A DNA stretch of 64,000 nucleotides from Biscogniauxia marginata (GCA_022695795.1 MU404074.1:310001-374000); one strand, 5' to 3'; positions 35,550-48,443 are shown, numbered from the stretch's first letter. Notes: generated from the sequence alone by a model not told the origin. Program-made: numbers and translations.

Positions 35550-38034
35550 TCATGTATTTAGAAACCCCTCGAGCTCGTCATGTTCGCTATCTTCGTCTTC
35601 GTCGTCTTCGTCGTCGTCGGAATCTTCTTCTTCTGATGATTCTTCGTCGCTATCTTCTTCCTCTCCTTCTTCACCTTCTTCATCTTCCCCCTCCCCCATC
35701 ACCCCCACTCCTTCGTCCGCAGACTCATCCTCCTCATCCTCCTCTTCCTCTTCATCGTCCTCGGCCAGCCAATCCTGCAAGGTCTTAGTGCCCGTACCGT
35801 TGCTTTTTGTTGTTGCCCCCGCCCTCGACGCATCCCCTATCGCCTGCGCGGCGGGGATGAACCTCTTCTCCTCGTCGTAATCGTTCTTAACGCCGCTCTG
35901 TCCCCGAAGCTTGGGGTCGGGTTCATGTCCTTCCTCAACCCAGTCAGGGAGACGCTCATAGCCGCGCAAACCATGCACCCCACCCCCGCCAGCGAGGACT
36001 AATGCCGATGATCCCAGCATGAACCCTTTCCTAGCTTCGGACGGACTGGGTGCCTGAGGCGCAGGCTTGGGGGCAAGAAGCATGAGAGTAGCGAGCTGCG
36101 GGACAGCCAACAAAGCCTTGTATAGACGTGCCCGGTCGCGAAGATCGTAGGATGTGTCGTACCGAACGAGTAGAAGAACGTAATCCCACAACTGCGCTAT
36201 TGGATGGTCGCTAGGAGGAGAAGTGGGTGTCTCTTCATCTTGAGGCTTCTCTTTCTCATTTTCTCTATTGATATGATGAAGATACACCTTCGCAGCGAGC
36301 AGGACGATCTGTCGCTTAGCGACCTCAGACTCATCAGCAAATGCCTTGAGTAGAATCCGGAGCACGTCAGCGGCGATGTTGTCCTCGCCATTAAGGCCTG
36401 AAAACTCGCCGACGAGCCATATGATAGTTGCGCGAGCATGTGGATCCGTAGCCGAATCTAAATTCTTTGCTAGCCGCACTACTGTTCCCATATGCGCTTG
36501 TGGATCTTGTTGGATGAGATGTCGAATCACGGTAAGAGACTCGGCAGCGAGCGTCCCGTCGAGACTTGTTATCTGTCCCAGCAGTAACCGCATACAACGC
36601 GACGCAGTTGCCGGGTCTGCTTGTACACAGCGACCGATGGCGCGCACTGACTCGCGGACGAGGGACTTATTCGAGCCGCGAGAGAAGTGTTCAAGCTCGT
36701 TGAGAATGAGGCTCTTGGTGTGCAGCGGGCTGTGTGGGAATATTAGTGTTAACACTTCCAACTTCAGCTCCCATACCGAAGCTGTGTCCGTAGCACGGAT
36801 GAGGAAGTGGGATGCATATCTAACGAATGAAGCAGGATGTACTAAGCAGACGGATACGATGTTGTACAAAGCGATTAGTTCAATATCTTGAGCACTTCGC
36901 AGCAGAGCAACCAGGGGGCCTATAGCGGCTTTTGTATACTCGGGTGTACCAATATCTACGTAGCAGCGTGCCACAGCGATCACAACGCCAGAGTTCCGGC
37001 TCTGTAAGAGCGGTTTGATCGCATTCAGAAGGAGAACCAAGTCGGGATCAAGGACGGCCACTTGCTCACCTTCCCCTACGGGCTCTGATACGCCTTCTCC
37101 GTAAAAGTCTTGGAGCTCAGCGGATTTGTCCGTCCCGTGCACGGTTCTAGTCCGCCTCGGGAAGCATTTTCGTGCATAGATGGTCATCATCTTCAGCGTG
37201 GCCAACTGGCTCCACTCGTCCATGTCCACAATCTTCTTGACGAGGCTCCTGTAATGCTTGTGGATCATATCCAGCCGGTCTGGACATATCTCCATGAATG
37301 CGCCAACGGCCGCACCGGCGACAAAGTACTGCCGATCGCCGAGGAGGGTCGTCAGGTAGTCAAGCAACTGGGGTAGGGTGCTGGGTTCAAGACGGTAGCA
37401 CTTCGGTATGGCGAGAGCGGCGGCCTTCCGCACATGCGGAGACATGTCGCCGGCCCCCTTCTTGATAGCCAGCGAGACGATTTGGCTGATAACGGGGACC
37501 CGGATGCCAGACATGGTTCGCAAGGCTAGGGCGCGCACCTGCGGGTTCGAGTCGGATAGGGACTTCTGTATGGTGTTGATAGAAAGCAGGGCCATGTCGG
37601 GCTCCTGCTCGGCGTGGTGGATAAGATATATGTATACGAGCTTCTTAATCTCGAGGTTCGGGGATGCGACATTCTTGACGACGGAGGAGAAGAAAGGCAG
37701 GGTTCGTTGTTGACGGTACATCATCTGGTATAGCAAATTCAAGGGTCAACGCGACGGGTCGGACAAACGAAGGGCTTGGGTTCTCGTACAGAGATGACGC
37801 GTCGTAGCCCGTCAAGCACCTCACGGTCATTGCGACTATCTAGGAGTTTCTTGATTTGTGCCGTGGGCAGAGAGCGAATGGTGGTGCGGGAACTCCGAGC
37901 TGCTTGGGCTGCGTCGAGGGTGAGCTCCCGAGCTGGGATGATACACACATGTTAGCGCATGCCAGCCAGCCTTTTTCGAGCCATATAGTCTTACCGCTCT
38001 CGAGAAGATTGGATATCCGAGAGATGGACTCCAT
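35550..38034 (-). CDS. APL6: AP-3 adaptor complex beta subunit
   Basis: A 785-residue beta-adaptin of the AP-3 complex, which sorts cargo from the Golgi or endosome to the vacuole. Exons (gene order) are 37995..38034, 37790..37932 and 35550..37724, with introns of 62 and 65 nt. The N-terminus reads MESISRISNLLES/ARELTLDAAQAARSS, then SLPTAQIKKLLDSRNDREVLDGLRRVIS/MMYRQQRTLPFFSSVVKN and LEIKKLVYIYLIHHAEQEPD, the adaptin alpha-solenoid signature. HEAT-type repeats run to about residue 600, with VRKAAALAIPKCY and HARATIIWLVGEF. The last 75 residues are almost wholly Asp/Glu/Ser, as usual for the AP-3 beta hinge; no ear domain follows. Its start lies 564 bp from a divergent gene. Confidence 0.93.
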
Positions 38035-38598
38035 GGCGTCAGGATATAAAGCGCAGCCAGCTCGGAAGCTGCCGCAGCTGTCGTGGGAATTGTGCTGGAT
38101 ATGCGGTTGACAGCGTGACGTCGATTTGGGGGTTCAGTTGAAGCTGAGAGAAGTTGGTTCGATTGGCGGGGCCCCCAGGACCCACTAGAGACCCGCCAGA
38201 GACCCGCTACGGGCTCCGGTTGTTCATTGCTGCCGTCCCGCCGTCCCGGGCTCTGCACCTATAACCTTCAAGTACTCATTATTACCTACCTCTTACAGCA
38301 CTAGTACTTACATATCTCAACACCACTTACACATATAAATCTCTAAACTTGTAGAGAAGCCTATAAACAAAACAATATCAAGCTCTACACATCAGGACCG
38401 TTAAAGATTCAAAATAACCAATAATTAAAGAAACTCCCCCTATAATTATGAAAACCATGACCTTGCTATTTTGATACCTAGCTCCCGTCGTTATGAAGTC
38501 GCAACCTACCAAAATATTATCATTATATCAGGGCACGCATACCTAATACTTATGCCCACTCCAGTGCAAACAAGCCCCCCTCTGCCCCAACTCAACCG
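38035..38598. promoter_or_regulatory. bidirectional promoter region
   Basis: The only spacer between the divergent AP-3 beta gene and the hypothetical gene at 38599. The half nearer 38599 is AT-rich. No single motif stands out. Confidence 0.5.
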
Positions 38599-39414
38599 AT
38601 GTCGCCAACTCCTCTCTGCCTATCGCCAGCACCGCCCTCCGAGCTTCTGAGTCACGTCCTTAAGTACCACACGTATCCCAGCACCCTGATCATCTGCTCC
38701 TCGCAGTCGGACTTCATCGCGTCGGTCGTCGAAGACATACGCCCGAGGCCCGCCCCAAGAGCAGAGGCACCGCCCTCTAGTCCTCAAGAGGTCGGCGACG
38801 GTGGAAATGCCGAGCAGCCACCGCCACCGCCACCACCCCCATCACCAAGCCCCCGAGTTCGGGCCCTGGGGGACGAACAGGCCAAGCACGCGCTCCTGTC
38901 GTCCCCCTTGTACCAAGTCGCCACCGCGAAGCACATCCGCGTAGTCTACGCCCCCACCGTCACGCACCTCCGCGCCTACCTGTCCGTGTTCACGCCGGCC
39001 GACTCCAGGGTCCCCGCGCCCCCGGCGGTACCGCACTCCTCCGGAAGCGACGCGTCGTCTACGACGAGGCCGTCCCTGCTCCTATACGGATTCCTGGAGC
39101 TGCACCGCGACACGAGCGAGTGGAGCGCCCAGGGCCTGAGCAACACGGCCGCCGCGCTGGTGGAGCTGGCGCACCGGCTGTCGTGGCAGGCGATCCTCGT
39201 CGAGCCCCGCTGGGGCGGGGGTGGGAGCGGGGGCTCGGATGCGCGCCTGAGGGATCTCCTCAAGGAGACGGCTCCCATCCTCAGCGGCGGCGCGCGGAGG
39301 ACGGTGGGCCCCGGCGGCTCGGAGGAGGGCGCCTGGGCCGGGAGGACGGTGGAGGTAGGGAGGGTCCTGAGCCGGTGGTTTGCGTTCCAGCGTGGACTGT
39401 GGGATACGGATTGA
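38599..39414 (+). CDS. conserved hypothetical protein, possible RecA-like fold
   Basis: A 271-residue single-exon protein I cannot name. It has ordered blocks around low-complexity inserts: a hydrophobic strand STLIICSSQSDFI (about 28-40), a Pro-rich loop (72-85), HIRVVYAPTVTHLRAYLSVF (about 112-131), PSLLLYGFLELH (about 158-169) followed by a helix SNTAAALVELAHRL, then the strand WQAILVEP, and a conserved-looking end GRTVEVGRVLSRWF. The strand-helix-strand order resembles the core of RecA/Rad51-paralogue proteins without a Walker A motif, such as Shu-complex subunits. That is a weak inference. GC-rich coding composition supports a real gene. It converges on NUF2, with 253 bp between stop codons. 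Confidence 0.65.
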   Translation: MSPTPLCLSPAPPSELLSHVLKYHTYPSTLIICSSQSDFIASVVEDIRPRPAPRAEAPPSSPQEVGDGGNAEQPPPPPPPPSPSPRVRALGDEQAKHALLSSPLYQVATAKHIRVVYAPTVTHLRAYLSVFTPADSRVPAPPAVPHSSGSDASSTTRPSLLLYGFLELHRDTSEWSAQGLSNTAAALVELAHRLSWQAILVEPRWGGGGSGGSDARLRDLLKETAPILSGGARRTVGPGGSEEGAWAGRTVEVGRVLSRWFAFQRGLWDTD

Positions 39415-39667
39415 TTCCGCTGGACACGGGGGAGAAGGAGATGCACGTTGTTGAAATCACATCACCATGAGAAAAGTGGTATGCGATGCACAATGTCATT
39501 TACCTACTTAAACCACCAATAGCACTAAAACACCTAGTACACGAGCTACTCCCCCCTGTATACTCAATCCGGACCGGGAATACCGATTTTACCTTAAAAC
39601 GCCGACAGTGGTATTATCCCTTTCCACATGGTCTCGTAACACAACAAACACGGGCCCAGGGGATAGA

Positions 39668-41130
39668 TCATCCGATGACCTGCTCCATCTCCGTGATATA
39701 CAGCTTGATATGCGATTCCATCTTCAGGTACTCATCGTACGCATTGTGAACTTCGTTTTCGATGTTCTCCTTAAGATCCAGCATCTGTTTGTCTCGGTTA
39801 GCTCACCCGTCTGTAGCGTAGTCATTAGGTATGTAGGAGAGCAACTCGGCCACCATACCTTTTTCTCGGTCTGTTCAATACGGACACGCCGTTTCTCAAT
39901 CTCCGTTCCCTTTGCTGCTCGCTCTCCCGAGAGCTTCTTGTGCAACGCTCTGAGTTCTTCCATCTTCTCCTTGGCCTCCTGGGCCTTTTCTCGGCTCTGG
40001 TCACGGAGCTTTTCTGTCCGTTCATTCCATTTGCTCAGTTGCCTCTGCAAGAGTGCCTCTGTACGCTCGACTTCCCGGACATTGTTGCCCCTCTCTGACA
40101 GTGCGTCCCGTTGCTTAGCGTTTCTGGCATTCTCCTCCTCTTCCTTGGATAATTCTACCGCTATCTCGTCTAGGAGCTTGATGCACGAGGCCACATCTGT
40201 CGATACCACACCAAACGAGTCTGTCGATGTCTGCAGTGCTCTCGCGCGTCGGTCGAGGGAGTCGATATGCGCCTTGTCCGCATTGAGCGTGTTGTTCAGT
40301 TCTGTCAGACTCGTCTGCAGCGCTTGGGGACTCTGTAGGGTGTATGGTCGTAGTTTGGCGCTTTCCTGTTTCAGCAGCACCTTCTCGGTCGTTTTCTGTT
40401 CCAATCTCTGCGCGAGCTCTCCTTTCTTTGCCTTGGCCTCCTCCAGCCGCGCAGCCACCTTCTCCTGGTTCCGTCGCAGTTCCAACAATGTCTTCTTGAG
40501 CTCCTCGTTCCGCTCCGTCTTTTCGCGTACCTGGGCCTCCATCGCCCTGCGGTTATGCCGCATCTCATCAAGTCTAGCCTCCATGTCCTGGTTCTCGCTA
40601 TACAGTGTCTCGATGCGCGCCTTGGTCTGCTCGGCCTTGTTGAAGTGTTCGTCGATGACATTGGTCTGGCTCTCGCGAAAACGGACGAAGTTTATCAGGT
40701 AGCTGAAAATCTTGACAAGGCGAGGATGAGTCGGCTTGTACAGGTCGGTGAAGCTGAAATCTGTGACGCCGCACTCGAGCAGCAGCCTGCGCAGCGAGAC
40801 GTAGAATCCCATCAAATTGCGCGTGTCGGCGGGGACGACGTCGACATACTCACCGGCGACATCCTCGGCAGCGGCGCGCATGGCCGGCTCTACCGTGTCG
40901 CGTGTTGCGTTGAGTAACAGCTCGGCAAACCATTCAAAGATCATTTGGACCTGGACCGGGTTTGGCTTCTGCAGATCGGCCACGGTGAACGGGATACCGA
41001 TGTCTGTTATACATCCTACAATCTCCCTGTCCGGCAGCCGCATGAAGGCATCGGCCTCCTCCTCCTTCTTGCGGGTGCGGGCCTGTGTTTGCGCCGCCGG
41101 TATTATCGACATGCGCGGGTTGAACGCCAT
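39668..41130 (-). CDS. NUF2: kinetochore protein NUF2 (NDC80 complex)
   Basis: A 462-residue NUF2, partner of NDC80 in microtubule attachment at the outer kinetochore. Exons are 39859..41130 and 39668..39784, with a 74-nt intron (AAAG/GTATGG...AAACAG). The N-terminal calponin-homology domain includes [35 protein letters not shown] and [29 protein letters not shown] (about residues 20-170). The remainder is coiled coil rich in Glu/Lys/Arg/Leu. The second exon supplies [19 protein letters not shown] and ITEMEQVIG at the end, as in fungal NUF2. I chose the Met of [12 protein letters not shown]; an upstream in-frame ATG at 41211 would add 27 unlikely residues. Confidence 0.95.
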
Positions 41131-44100
41131 TGTGGTTTCGCCGAGTGGCCCCAGACTTTGGGAGCCTGGTCTTATTTGTAGGATCGATTCAAATGTCTCA
41201 TGTGCGAACAAGCGTCCTTATCGTTAAGAGACGCTAGAACTTTTTGTCGTGTCGGATTTGACAGTGCGTATGAACGGATGCTGAAGGTTGACTGTTTTGA
41301 TGCGGTTGCCGTGTGGGCCAAGTAAACATTAGAGTCAGTAGGGTCGCCATGTCTCTCCTATGATTGGTCGACCATATCGATAAGGAATATTCGGGAATAT
41401 TCCCATTGCAAAATTGTACGCGACTAGTAAATTTAACCTCCAATCAGCATTAATAAAGATCTAGTAGCGTCCCACTCTTTGTATGGTCTGTGCATAACAC
41501 TCTTAGTACCCAGGTACCTCCTACGAAATAGGTATAAACCGTAGGTGCACCTGTCTTTCAACATCTTCATCCTTCTCCTAGCATTACTGTAGGAACTAGT
41601 GTAAAGGGAGACGGCATGACCAAATACCATTATTTATGCTCGTTAAAAATGCAACCGTAGTGCTATCATCAGAGAGAACCGCACTTGAAAAGCTCTGTGC
41701 CTATACCTAGGTAGGTATTTTGTCCAGGTTAAGACTTGAAACTGTCAAACGATAACGTGTCCAGGCTGAATATGAAGACTTGTAGCCACTCAGCTCCTGC
41801 AAGCATACGAGCATTAAAGCAAGAAACCAAGTCCCGGGGCTGCCGGCCTAACAGGACCGGGGTATTTGGGAAGAAGTCCGCCTTACGTCCCTTTTACCTA
41901 GCGTAAACCCCTCGAGTCCCGGCATTTCCATCCAGGCATTCCTAGCGGATCATCCTGACTCCCTGACGGGTTCCCTCTGCAGTGCGGTTCATATCCTGTT
42001 TTGTTTATCCTCGCCGTATAATCAACCATGCTATAGGCTGATGACGAAATTCATCCGAGGTGAAACATCCCGTCTTTCAAGGCTGATTGGTTACTGAGCT
42101 CTTTTCAGAGAGATGAGAGAGCTACCTAGGTATAGACGGCGGACGAGGCGTCTATCGTGAAACGCTATCTATTCACAGCCACCAGCCACAGATGTTTTTG
42201 AGGTATAATCTGCGTGTCTGTTTCTCATAAGTTCTTCCTTCATTTCAGATTCGCCTTGTGGACCAATCCGTTCCCATTATTGCTTCTCTTCCGTCTTCAG
42301 CCGCTTTACGACCCTAGGTAGGCATACAGGTAGATTATTACTGATATCCCTTTGTCTAGGTAGGTTCCCTAGTGGTTGTAGTACAGATAGATGTACACCT
42401 AAATGATCGCATTTGCATTTGGAATCTTCAATGGGCAAAGACGCCTACAATCGCCGTCCAATAGAAATCGCTCGGAGATAGAGAAATGGCCAAGCCTCCA
42501 ATCTTACCTGGTATAAGCATCATCAACGGGGCTTCGTACATACGCCCTCGACAGAGGGGCTGAGAGGCGGCTCACTAGGTAGGTATGCTTAAGTGCGTAA
42601 GATATGCTACAAGTATCACCAGCTAATCACTACTGTTTACGCTATGTGCAGTGGGTAAAATGGTTTGTCACGAATTACCCCGTCCGCCGTTGATTCTATT
42701 GAGCAGTCGAGAGAGTAACGTAGGTATCTCATCTGGATGCAAGCTTCAAGCCTGTTGTCCATTAAGGGTTCTCAGGGACCATCTCGTGCATGCATCCGGG
42801 GGGATTCTGTGCGTCGTGCACATAACGTTCTACGTGTCAGTCTCACAGGCACCATTCAGCCCCCGCATGATGCAGCAAGACCAGATCCATCATCTAGATT
42901 CCCAATAAAAACCATGGCCGCATTTGTTGACGGACTCGTCGTCGATACCAGAATTGACTTTGGCGCTCTTCGCGGAAAGGGGCATAACTTGAACTACATA
43001 ACAGTAGAAGAAGCCACCCGGACCTCGATACCAGGTTCAGTTACGGTGACGTCGTGACGACAAAAGCCTTACGGCCCCGTCACCTAGACGCACAGAGCGT
43101 CAATCACTTGCCTTTCAAATCCACACACTAGACCCGAAACCTGTGCCCTACCGAATTTCATGACGTACCTGCGCAGTGCGCCACAGCTTATCCTCAGGGT
43201 CCCCGAAGGACGATCATCAAAGGGGTGGATCTTTGCAAAAAGCAGAAAAATATTCACAAGCTTCGTACACTCGGTAGAAGCCATTCGAAGTGGTTGGATC
43301 TTCTGGTGCTCAAAGATCACAATCAGCAGCGTTTTCCCGCAAAAATTTTCGTGGCATCAGCACAGGACACATGGTCGTGCTAATGCGCTCCACCCAACGA
43401 ATACGAACGAGTAAACCTCTGAGTAGTATTGCTTTCCGCTGGCTGGCGGGTGCTACCTAAGTGTTATCAGTGCTGATGCGGTGGACGTGCGGCAGCAAAT
43501 GGAATTACCTAGTCATGTACGGAGTATAGCTACATCGCTGGTACGAGCTAAGGCAGCTCTGATGCGGACGGGAGCTTGGATGGCACAGGCCGGGGAACAT
43601 AGGTCGCACGTGTGTACGTACTTGCGAACTTAAGCGCTCCCCGGCCATCAGAGGAATTGACGGAGAAAATAGCTCTTGCTACTCTCTGGCGTCCATTCGC
43701 TTGCTAGGCCGTTAGTGGGTGCCGGCGAAAGCCTGGGCGAGTTGCTAGGGCTGTTCTGCCACGAGCCGTCGAATCTTGAGTATGTATGTAGCAGTACATA
43801 CCTTGCTCCTTGGAGACGAACGGTGGCTAGCACGTATGTATACATAGGTAGTATAGTAAACCCTCCTCCCCATCATCGTGGGGAACGGGGCAAAGAGCCG
43901 TGGCACTAGGTTAGATAGTTCCTCGCGAGGTCCGTTCCCGTCACGCCCGAGTACGTACATACATACCTTGTACATACCTAGGCAAGGGGGGTTGGGGGTG
44001 GCAGTTTGGTCGTAATGCTCCAATGCTACGTCTATAGCGCGCTCCAACAAGTGATGGGTCGGCCAACATGGGAGCAGGCCCTAACTAGACAAGAATAGGA

Positions 44101-46016
44101 TCCGAGTAAGGGCAAAAGTGTCGTCTGCCGGCGGTGGCACACGAGAGACGGTGGTATGTACCTTGCTGCTGTCCCTGGTACCTTGACATCACTAGCGGAC
44201 GGGGGTCAGTTGCATGTCGTTTGCAAATGGCGCTATCATCAGCTAACTAGAGGTGTATGAGTAAAGATCAAGAGGGAAAAGCCAGATAACCATCGAGAAG
44301 AACTTGTTTAGGGGTCATGCAAGTCATGATATTCTCAGGTACCTGCTATTTATCATTGTGTACGGCCTGGAACCGCTAGACTTATTAGATACCTAGTATA
44401 AGCATTCTCAGCCCACGCAATGAAAGCCTCGGTGAAGGAAGAAAGAGTCTCACATTCTTGGTGTACAGAAACAAAAGGTACTTTCGACGGGTGAGAAAGA
44501 CGAAGCCCGGACTTCAGGTTCAGGTACATCTCTACCCGCCAAGCATATACCTATGCAGTCCTACTGCAACCATCCATTCCAGTACCCAGCAGAAAAACGG
44601 ATGTTCAAGACTAGCGACTATCAAGACTAGCTGGCGACTAGGTAGAATACCGTAGAGTATGTAGAAACACAGCAGACATGCTGGGCAGGCCGGGTACCTT
44701 GCTTTATCTCTCGGGTTGGTGTGGTTGCTCGAAATACATACACACGTTTCTGCAGCATCTGTTCTGTTCTTAGAGATATCAATTACCTGTTTGATAATAA
44801 CACCACGCCCACAATGGCATCTATATGTACCTAAGGTGGAACTAGATATATCGATCAGGAAAACCTAATGGAGACAGAAAGATTTGATTAGTACTTTTAG
44901 TAGGATAGACATACGCCAACTTGGGAAGGGTGGTGGTATTGATTCAAATCACTCATTTCCTGTATGGCCAGAGGAGGAGTGACGAGCCATACAGCAGAGA
45001 GAGGAGAGCATCCAATGCCAGAGCCCAAAAATATAGAGGCCCCACCAACAGAGGTACATGCTAAAAAGTGGGACAATCTGTAGAGAACAAAGTACCGATT
45101 TTCAATAGTAGACGGGAAAGATTCAATTCAACGATCTTGATGGACCGGTGGTGACTTGTAAGGGGAAAAAACCATTTAATCGCATTCCCCTGCCACCACT
45201 CCCCCCCCCTTCCTGAACATACCTACTAAGTCACCAACGTCCCTCCCCCATTTTTTCTTCTTCTCTTGTCTCTGCAGCTCGATCAGTCAATACAGGTAGA
45301 GGTGGGTAACTAAACTAACTACCTACATTACCTCTTACCACTTACCACTTATTAATACTAGGTAGATAAATATACAGGGCACCCCGACTAATCAATCCTA
45401 TGTACCTATACACCATCACCACAGCAGGAGCACTAGGTACCTAGCACCAGCACCAGCACCAGCACCAGCACCACTACCACTACCACTTACAACAGAGTAA
45501 GTCACATTGCCACTCTCCCTCTCCCCTTTCCTCCTCAATCTCTGAACATTCCAACACGAAACAACAACTGCCCTCTGCCCGAATCATTTGGATTGCACGT
45601 CGACACGATACCCCGTACACACGATTCCATTTAACAACGTCACTCTGTTCCTGGGGACTGGGGACTGGGGAAAGGCCCTTTTCATTTGTTCTACGCGCCA
45701 AGTTTAGTCCCCGATCACTGCAGTGCGACAAGCTTCCTCGCACACCAAGACTGATCGCCTCCAGCACCAAGATAGAACCGTCCCAGGGCAGAATGAATTG
45801 AACGCCCACAGTTTTTCTCGAGAGGCTCCCTTCCGTTCAGATCTCGACGACGCTCATTCGTCACCCATGACTCGTTGACTCGATCCGCGCCCATGGCGAC
45901 AATCAATCTGCAACGGCCATCACCCACCACATTCGAGAGCAGCAGCCGATAACCCTGCGCTTCCATCTGCCTTGCCGCTCTGCAGCCCCACGATTGCGTT
46001 CGACTAGGTAGTCACC
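41131..46016. other. long intergenic region
   Basis: Nearly 4.9 kb with no supportable gene. TACCTAGG/CCTAGGTA-type clusters recur (about 41705, 42125, 42320-42365, 42575, 43850, 43970). The last 600 bp are the leader of the gene at 46017 and include a CACCAG repeat. Confidence 0.55.
45444..45489. repeat. CACCAG / CACTAC short tandem repeat
   Basis: About five CACCAG units run into three ACCACT units. It lies in the probable 5' leader or promoter of the gene at 46017. Confidence 0.85.
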
Positions 46017-48443
46017 ATGGCTATGTGGCCCTTCCGCCGCAGGGGCTCTCGCAGACGCTCCCACACTGCGCCTATTGACGGTTCCGATTTCGAGGCGCCC
46101 GCGCAAGGTCGTCGAGACAACCCCCCGCCGCGAGCTCAGACTGAGTCCGCCGGGCCCTCTAGGGGAAACCGCGATGGGGCCAACAAATTGCAGCGTCGCA
46201 AACGTGCCTACAGTTTCTCGCCGGGGCGTCGGGACTCGTTGCGTGTCGCCAAGGCCAGGAAGGACCCTGTTCCACCTGTACCTTCAGGCTCCATCCCGGC
46301 TGTCGCAGATGTGGCAGATACGGATATCGAAAACCAAGGGGGTTCTATGGCCTCCAACGAGGCCATGACCCGAGTACCGACCCTCCACCACGACAACTCT
46401 CGAAACAAGCGAAGAGGCCAGCCTTTACCACGGAAGAAATCGAGCAAACGCCGGAAGGAGGACCATGATCGCGAGGCTGAGATCAAGGCCATGAGCCTTT
46501 TCATGCCGATACGTCCTGCCACCGACAACTGGACTGCAGGCCGCCCGATGAAGAAAGACAGCCGACGCTACAAGACTGGCCTCAACAGAAGTTGGGACCA
46601 TCCTTCCTCCGATATCTCGCTGCCTGTACCCGAGTCTGTCCGCTCCACCATGTCTTCCGACTCGGAGCATATCTCGTGGAAAGTCTCTACCCTAGCTGCT
46701 CTTGCTCCTCGCCCGACATTACGATATGCCACAAATACGGTGTATGGCCCAGGGGGTTCGGGCCCGTTACGATCACAGTCTTCGAGAAGGAGGATATCCG
46801 AGAAGAGCACGATTCCCGAATCAACGCTAAAAGCCCATAAGAGGATCGACGAACTAGCAGACGATTTAGATTCCTCGGATCTTCGAGAATTGCTGGAACG
46901 AGACAAGCGAAGAAGAGAGAGGAAAAGAGAGAAAGAGCGCGAGAGAGTGGAGAGACGGTTGGCAAGAAGGGCGGAGAGGCAGCGTGCCGAAGAGGCAGCG
47001 GCTGTCAAAAGCGGGACGCCACCCCCGCCGAACCTTGAGCGAGGTGTTCTGGGCCGAGAGATATCTGGTCCCGCCAGTGACCCGACATCGGCAGTTGTCA
47101 CTTCCTCGAAGAGACGATCCTCAAGTGATTCCCGTGGAAGACGGAGCAAGCAGTCAGATCAAGGGGAGGAGCTGGAGGATCATAGGGCTTCGCCCGCGCC
47201 CCTGGACGAGTTCTATCGAACGGACAGCATTCCGCTTGAACAGCCGACAACAACTAAGGTTTCTGAGGCTGAGGCCGAGGCCGAGCCTGAGGAGCCTCCC
47301 GCCCCACGTTCTCCAAGCCCCAGAATCCTAAGTTTTATTCGATCGAAGAAGTCTCGATCAAGGTCGCCAAAATCTTCTAACCAAGAGCGAGTAGAACTGA
47401 ATACGCCATCGCCCGCTCTAGTTAAACCTGATGATGCAGAATCCGGCAGTCGTCGAACATCTGACAGCAGATCTTCCCGACCGTGGATGTCGCTCTTCCG
47501 ATGGGGAAAGAATCGACGGAGCTCCGGACCTTCGTCGTTTTCCAATACCTCTCGGGATTCCATGCTAGCCAACTCACCACAACCCCCTATTAATTATATG
47601 CCACCCCGGAGACCTAGCTCCACCGTACCCAAGCGCACCATGTCTCGCTTCCGAGAGGATTTACCTGAATTACCGCTCTCCCCTCCAGATTCTCGTGTCG
47701 CGTCCCCTGAAGCCGACCCTCCCCCCGCCGACCCCTTACCAATTATCCCCGATGACGACGTACAGATGCGCTATGATACCCCAAATTCAGAACACCGATC
47801 ACAGGAAGTCATGCGTGCTACCCCCAGTTCATGGCACCGAGATGAAGCACAACTTTCCCCAGCACCGCAATCTATGTCGCTCGCATCCATCGACTCGGAA
47901 GCCTCCTGGCTTTCTGGTCGAATCAACAAGAAACGGGCCTCGACAGGTATGCGAAGCTCTATCACACAGTATCCTCCGCAGATAGTCTCAGGTGGCTCTG
48001 AAGGCCCAGCTTCGGAACACACGGACGATGACAACATTGCCGATGATGAGTATTTGAACAGTGTTGTTCCTACACATATGCATCGCAAGTCCACAGGCGA
48101 GGCCCGTCCCAGTAGTGATGAAGAAGAAGCTGAGCCAGAAGCCAAGTGGGGTGCGGTTGGACGAACCCCAGTGGTGCACCACAGAGACACGATGAGAAGT
48201 CGGGAAGGCCTTCTGCAGTCTTTCGACGACGAGAAGGAGTTCGAAGAGGAGAAAGACTTCGAAAAGGACAGTGAAGCTGAGGATGAGGAAATGAGTCCCG
48301 TAGAGCCACAGAGAGCGACTAGCATCAAGCTCAGCAAGGGACACGTTCGAAACTTCAGTGCTGGCAGCGCTAAGCTGCTTGAGATTTCCCCACGAGCCTC
48401 CAGCGAGCACAAAATAAACGCTATCGAACGGGGCACACAATGA
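46017..48443 (+). CDS. large disordered basic protein, function unknown
   Basis: An 808-residue single-exon protein without a domain I can name. The N-terminus MWPFRRRGSRRRSHTAP is strongly basic (the second Met, 46023, may be the start). The protein is rich in Ser/Arg/Pro with many possible phosphorylation sites. A Lys/Arg/Glu coil (about 295-330, ERDKRRRERKREKERERVE) lies in the middle. A second WMSLFRWGKNRRSS basic-aromatic patch follows near 490-500. An acidic stretch (about 740-770) precedes a distinct C-terminus, KLSKGHVRNFSAGSAKLL. The long open frame with coding-like composition makes the gene real. A nuclear or cortical phosphoprotein is possible, but I have no evidence for either. 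Confidence 0.8.
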   Translation: MAMWPFRRRGSRRRSHTAPIDGSDFEAPAQGRRDNPPPRAQTESAGPSRGNRDGANKLQRRKRAYSFSPGRRDSLRVAKARKDPVPPVPSGSIPAVADVADTDIENQGGSMASNEAMTRVPTLHHDNSRNKRRGQPLPRKKSSKRRKEDHDREAEIKAMSLFMPIRPATDNWTAGRPMKKDSRRYKTGLNRSWDHPSSDISLPVPESVRSTMSSDSEHISWKVSTLAALAPRPTLRYATNTVYGPGGSGPLRSQSSRRRISEKSTIPESTLKAHKRIDELADDLDSSDLRELLERDKRRRERKREKERERVERRLARRAERQRAEEAAAVKSGTPPPPNLERGVLGREISGPASDPTSAVVTSSKRRSSSDSRGRRSKQSDQGEELEDHRASPAPLDEFYRTDSIPLEQPTTTKVSEAEAEAEPEEPPAPRSPSPRILSFIRSKKSRSRSPKSSNQERVELNTPSPALVKPDDAESGSRRTSDSRSSRPWMSLFRWGKNRRSSGPSSFSNTSRDSMLANSPQPPINYMPPRRPSSTVPKRTMSRFREDLPELPLSPPDSRVASPEADPPPADPLPIIPDDDVQMRYDTPNSEHRSQEVMRATPSSWHRDEAQLSPAPQSMSLASIDSEASWLSGRINKKRASTGMRSSITQYPPQIVSGGSEGPASEHTDDDNIADDEYLNSVVPTHMHRKSTGEARPSSDEEEAEPEAKWGAVGRTPVVHHRDTMRSREGLLQSFDDEKEFEEEKDFEKDSEAEDEEMSPVEPQRATSIKLSKGHVRNFSAGSAKLLEISPRASSEHKINAIERGTQ

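Noticed and set aside
39608..40702. 364-codon open frame on the + strand
   Set aside because: It is antisense to the NUF2 coiled coil; the Ser/Cys/Leu-rich composition is what reversed Glu/Lys/Arg codons give.
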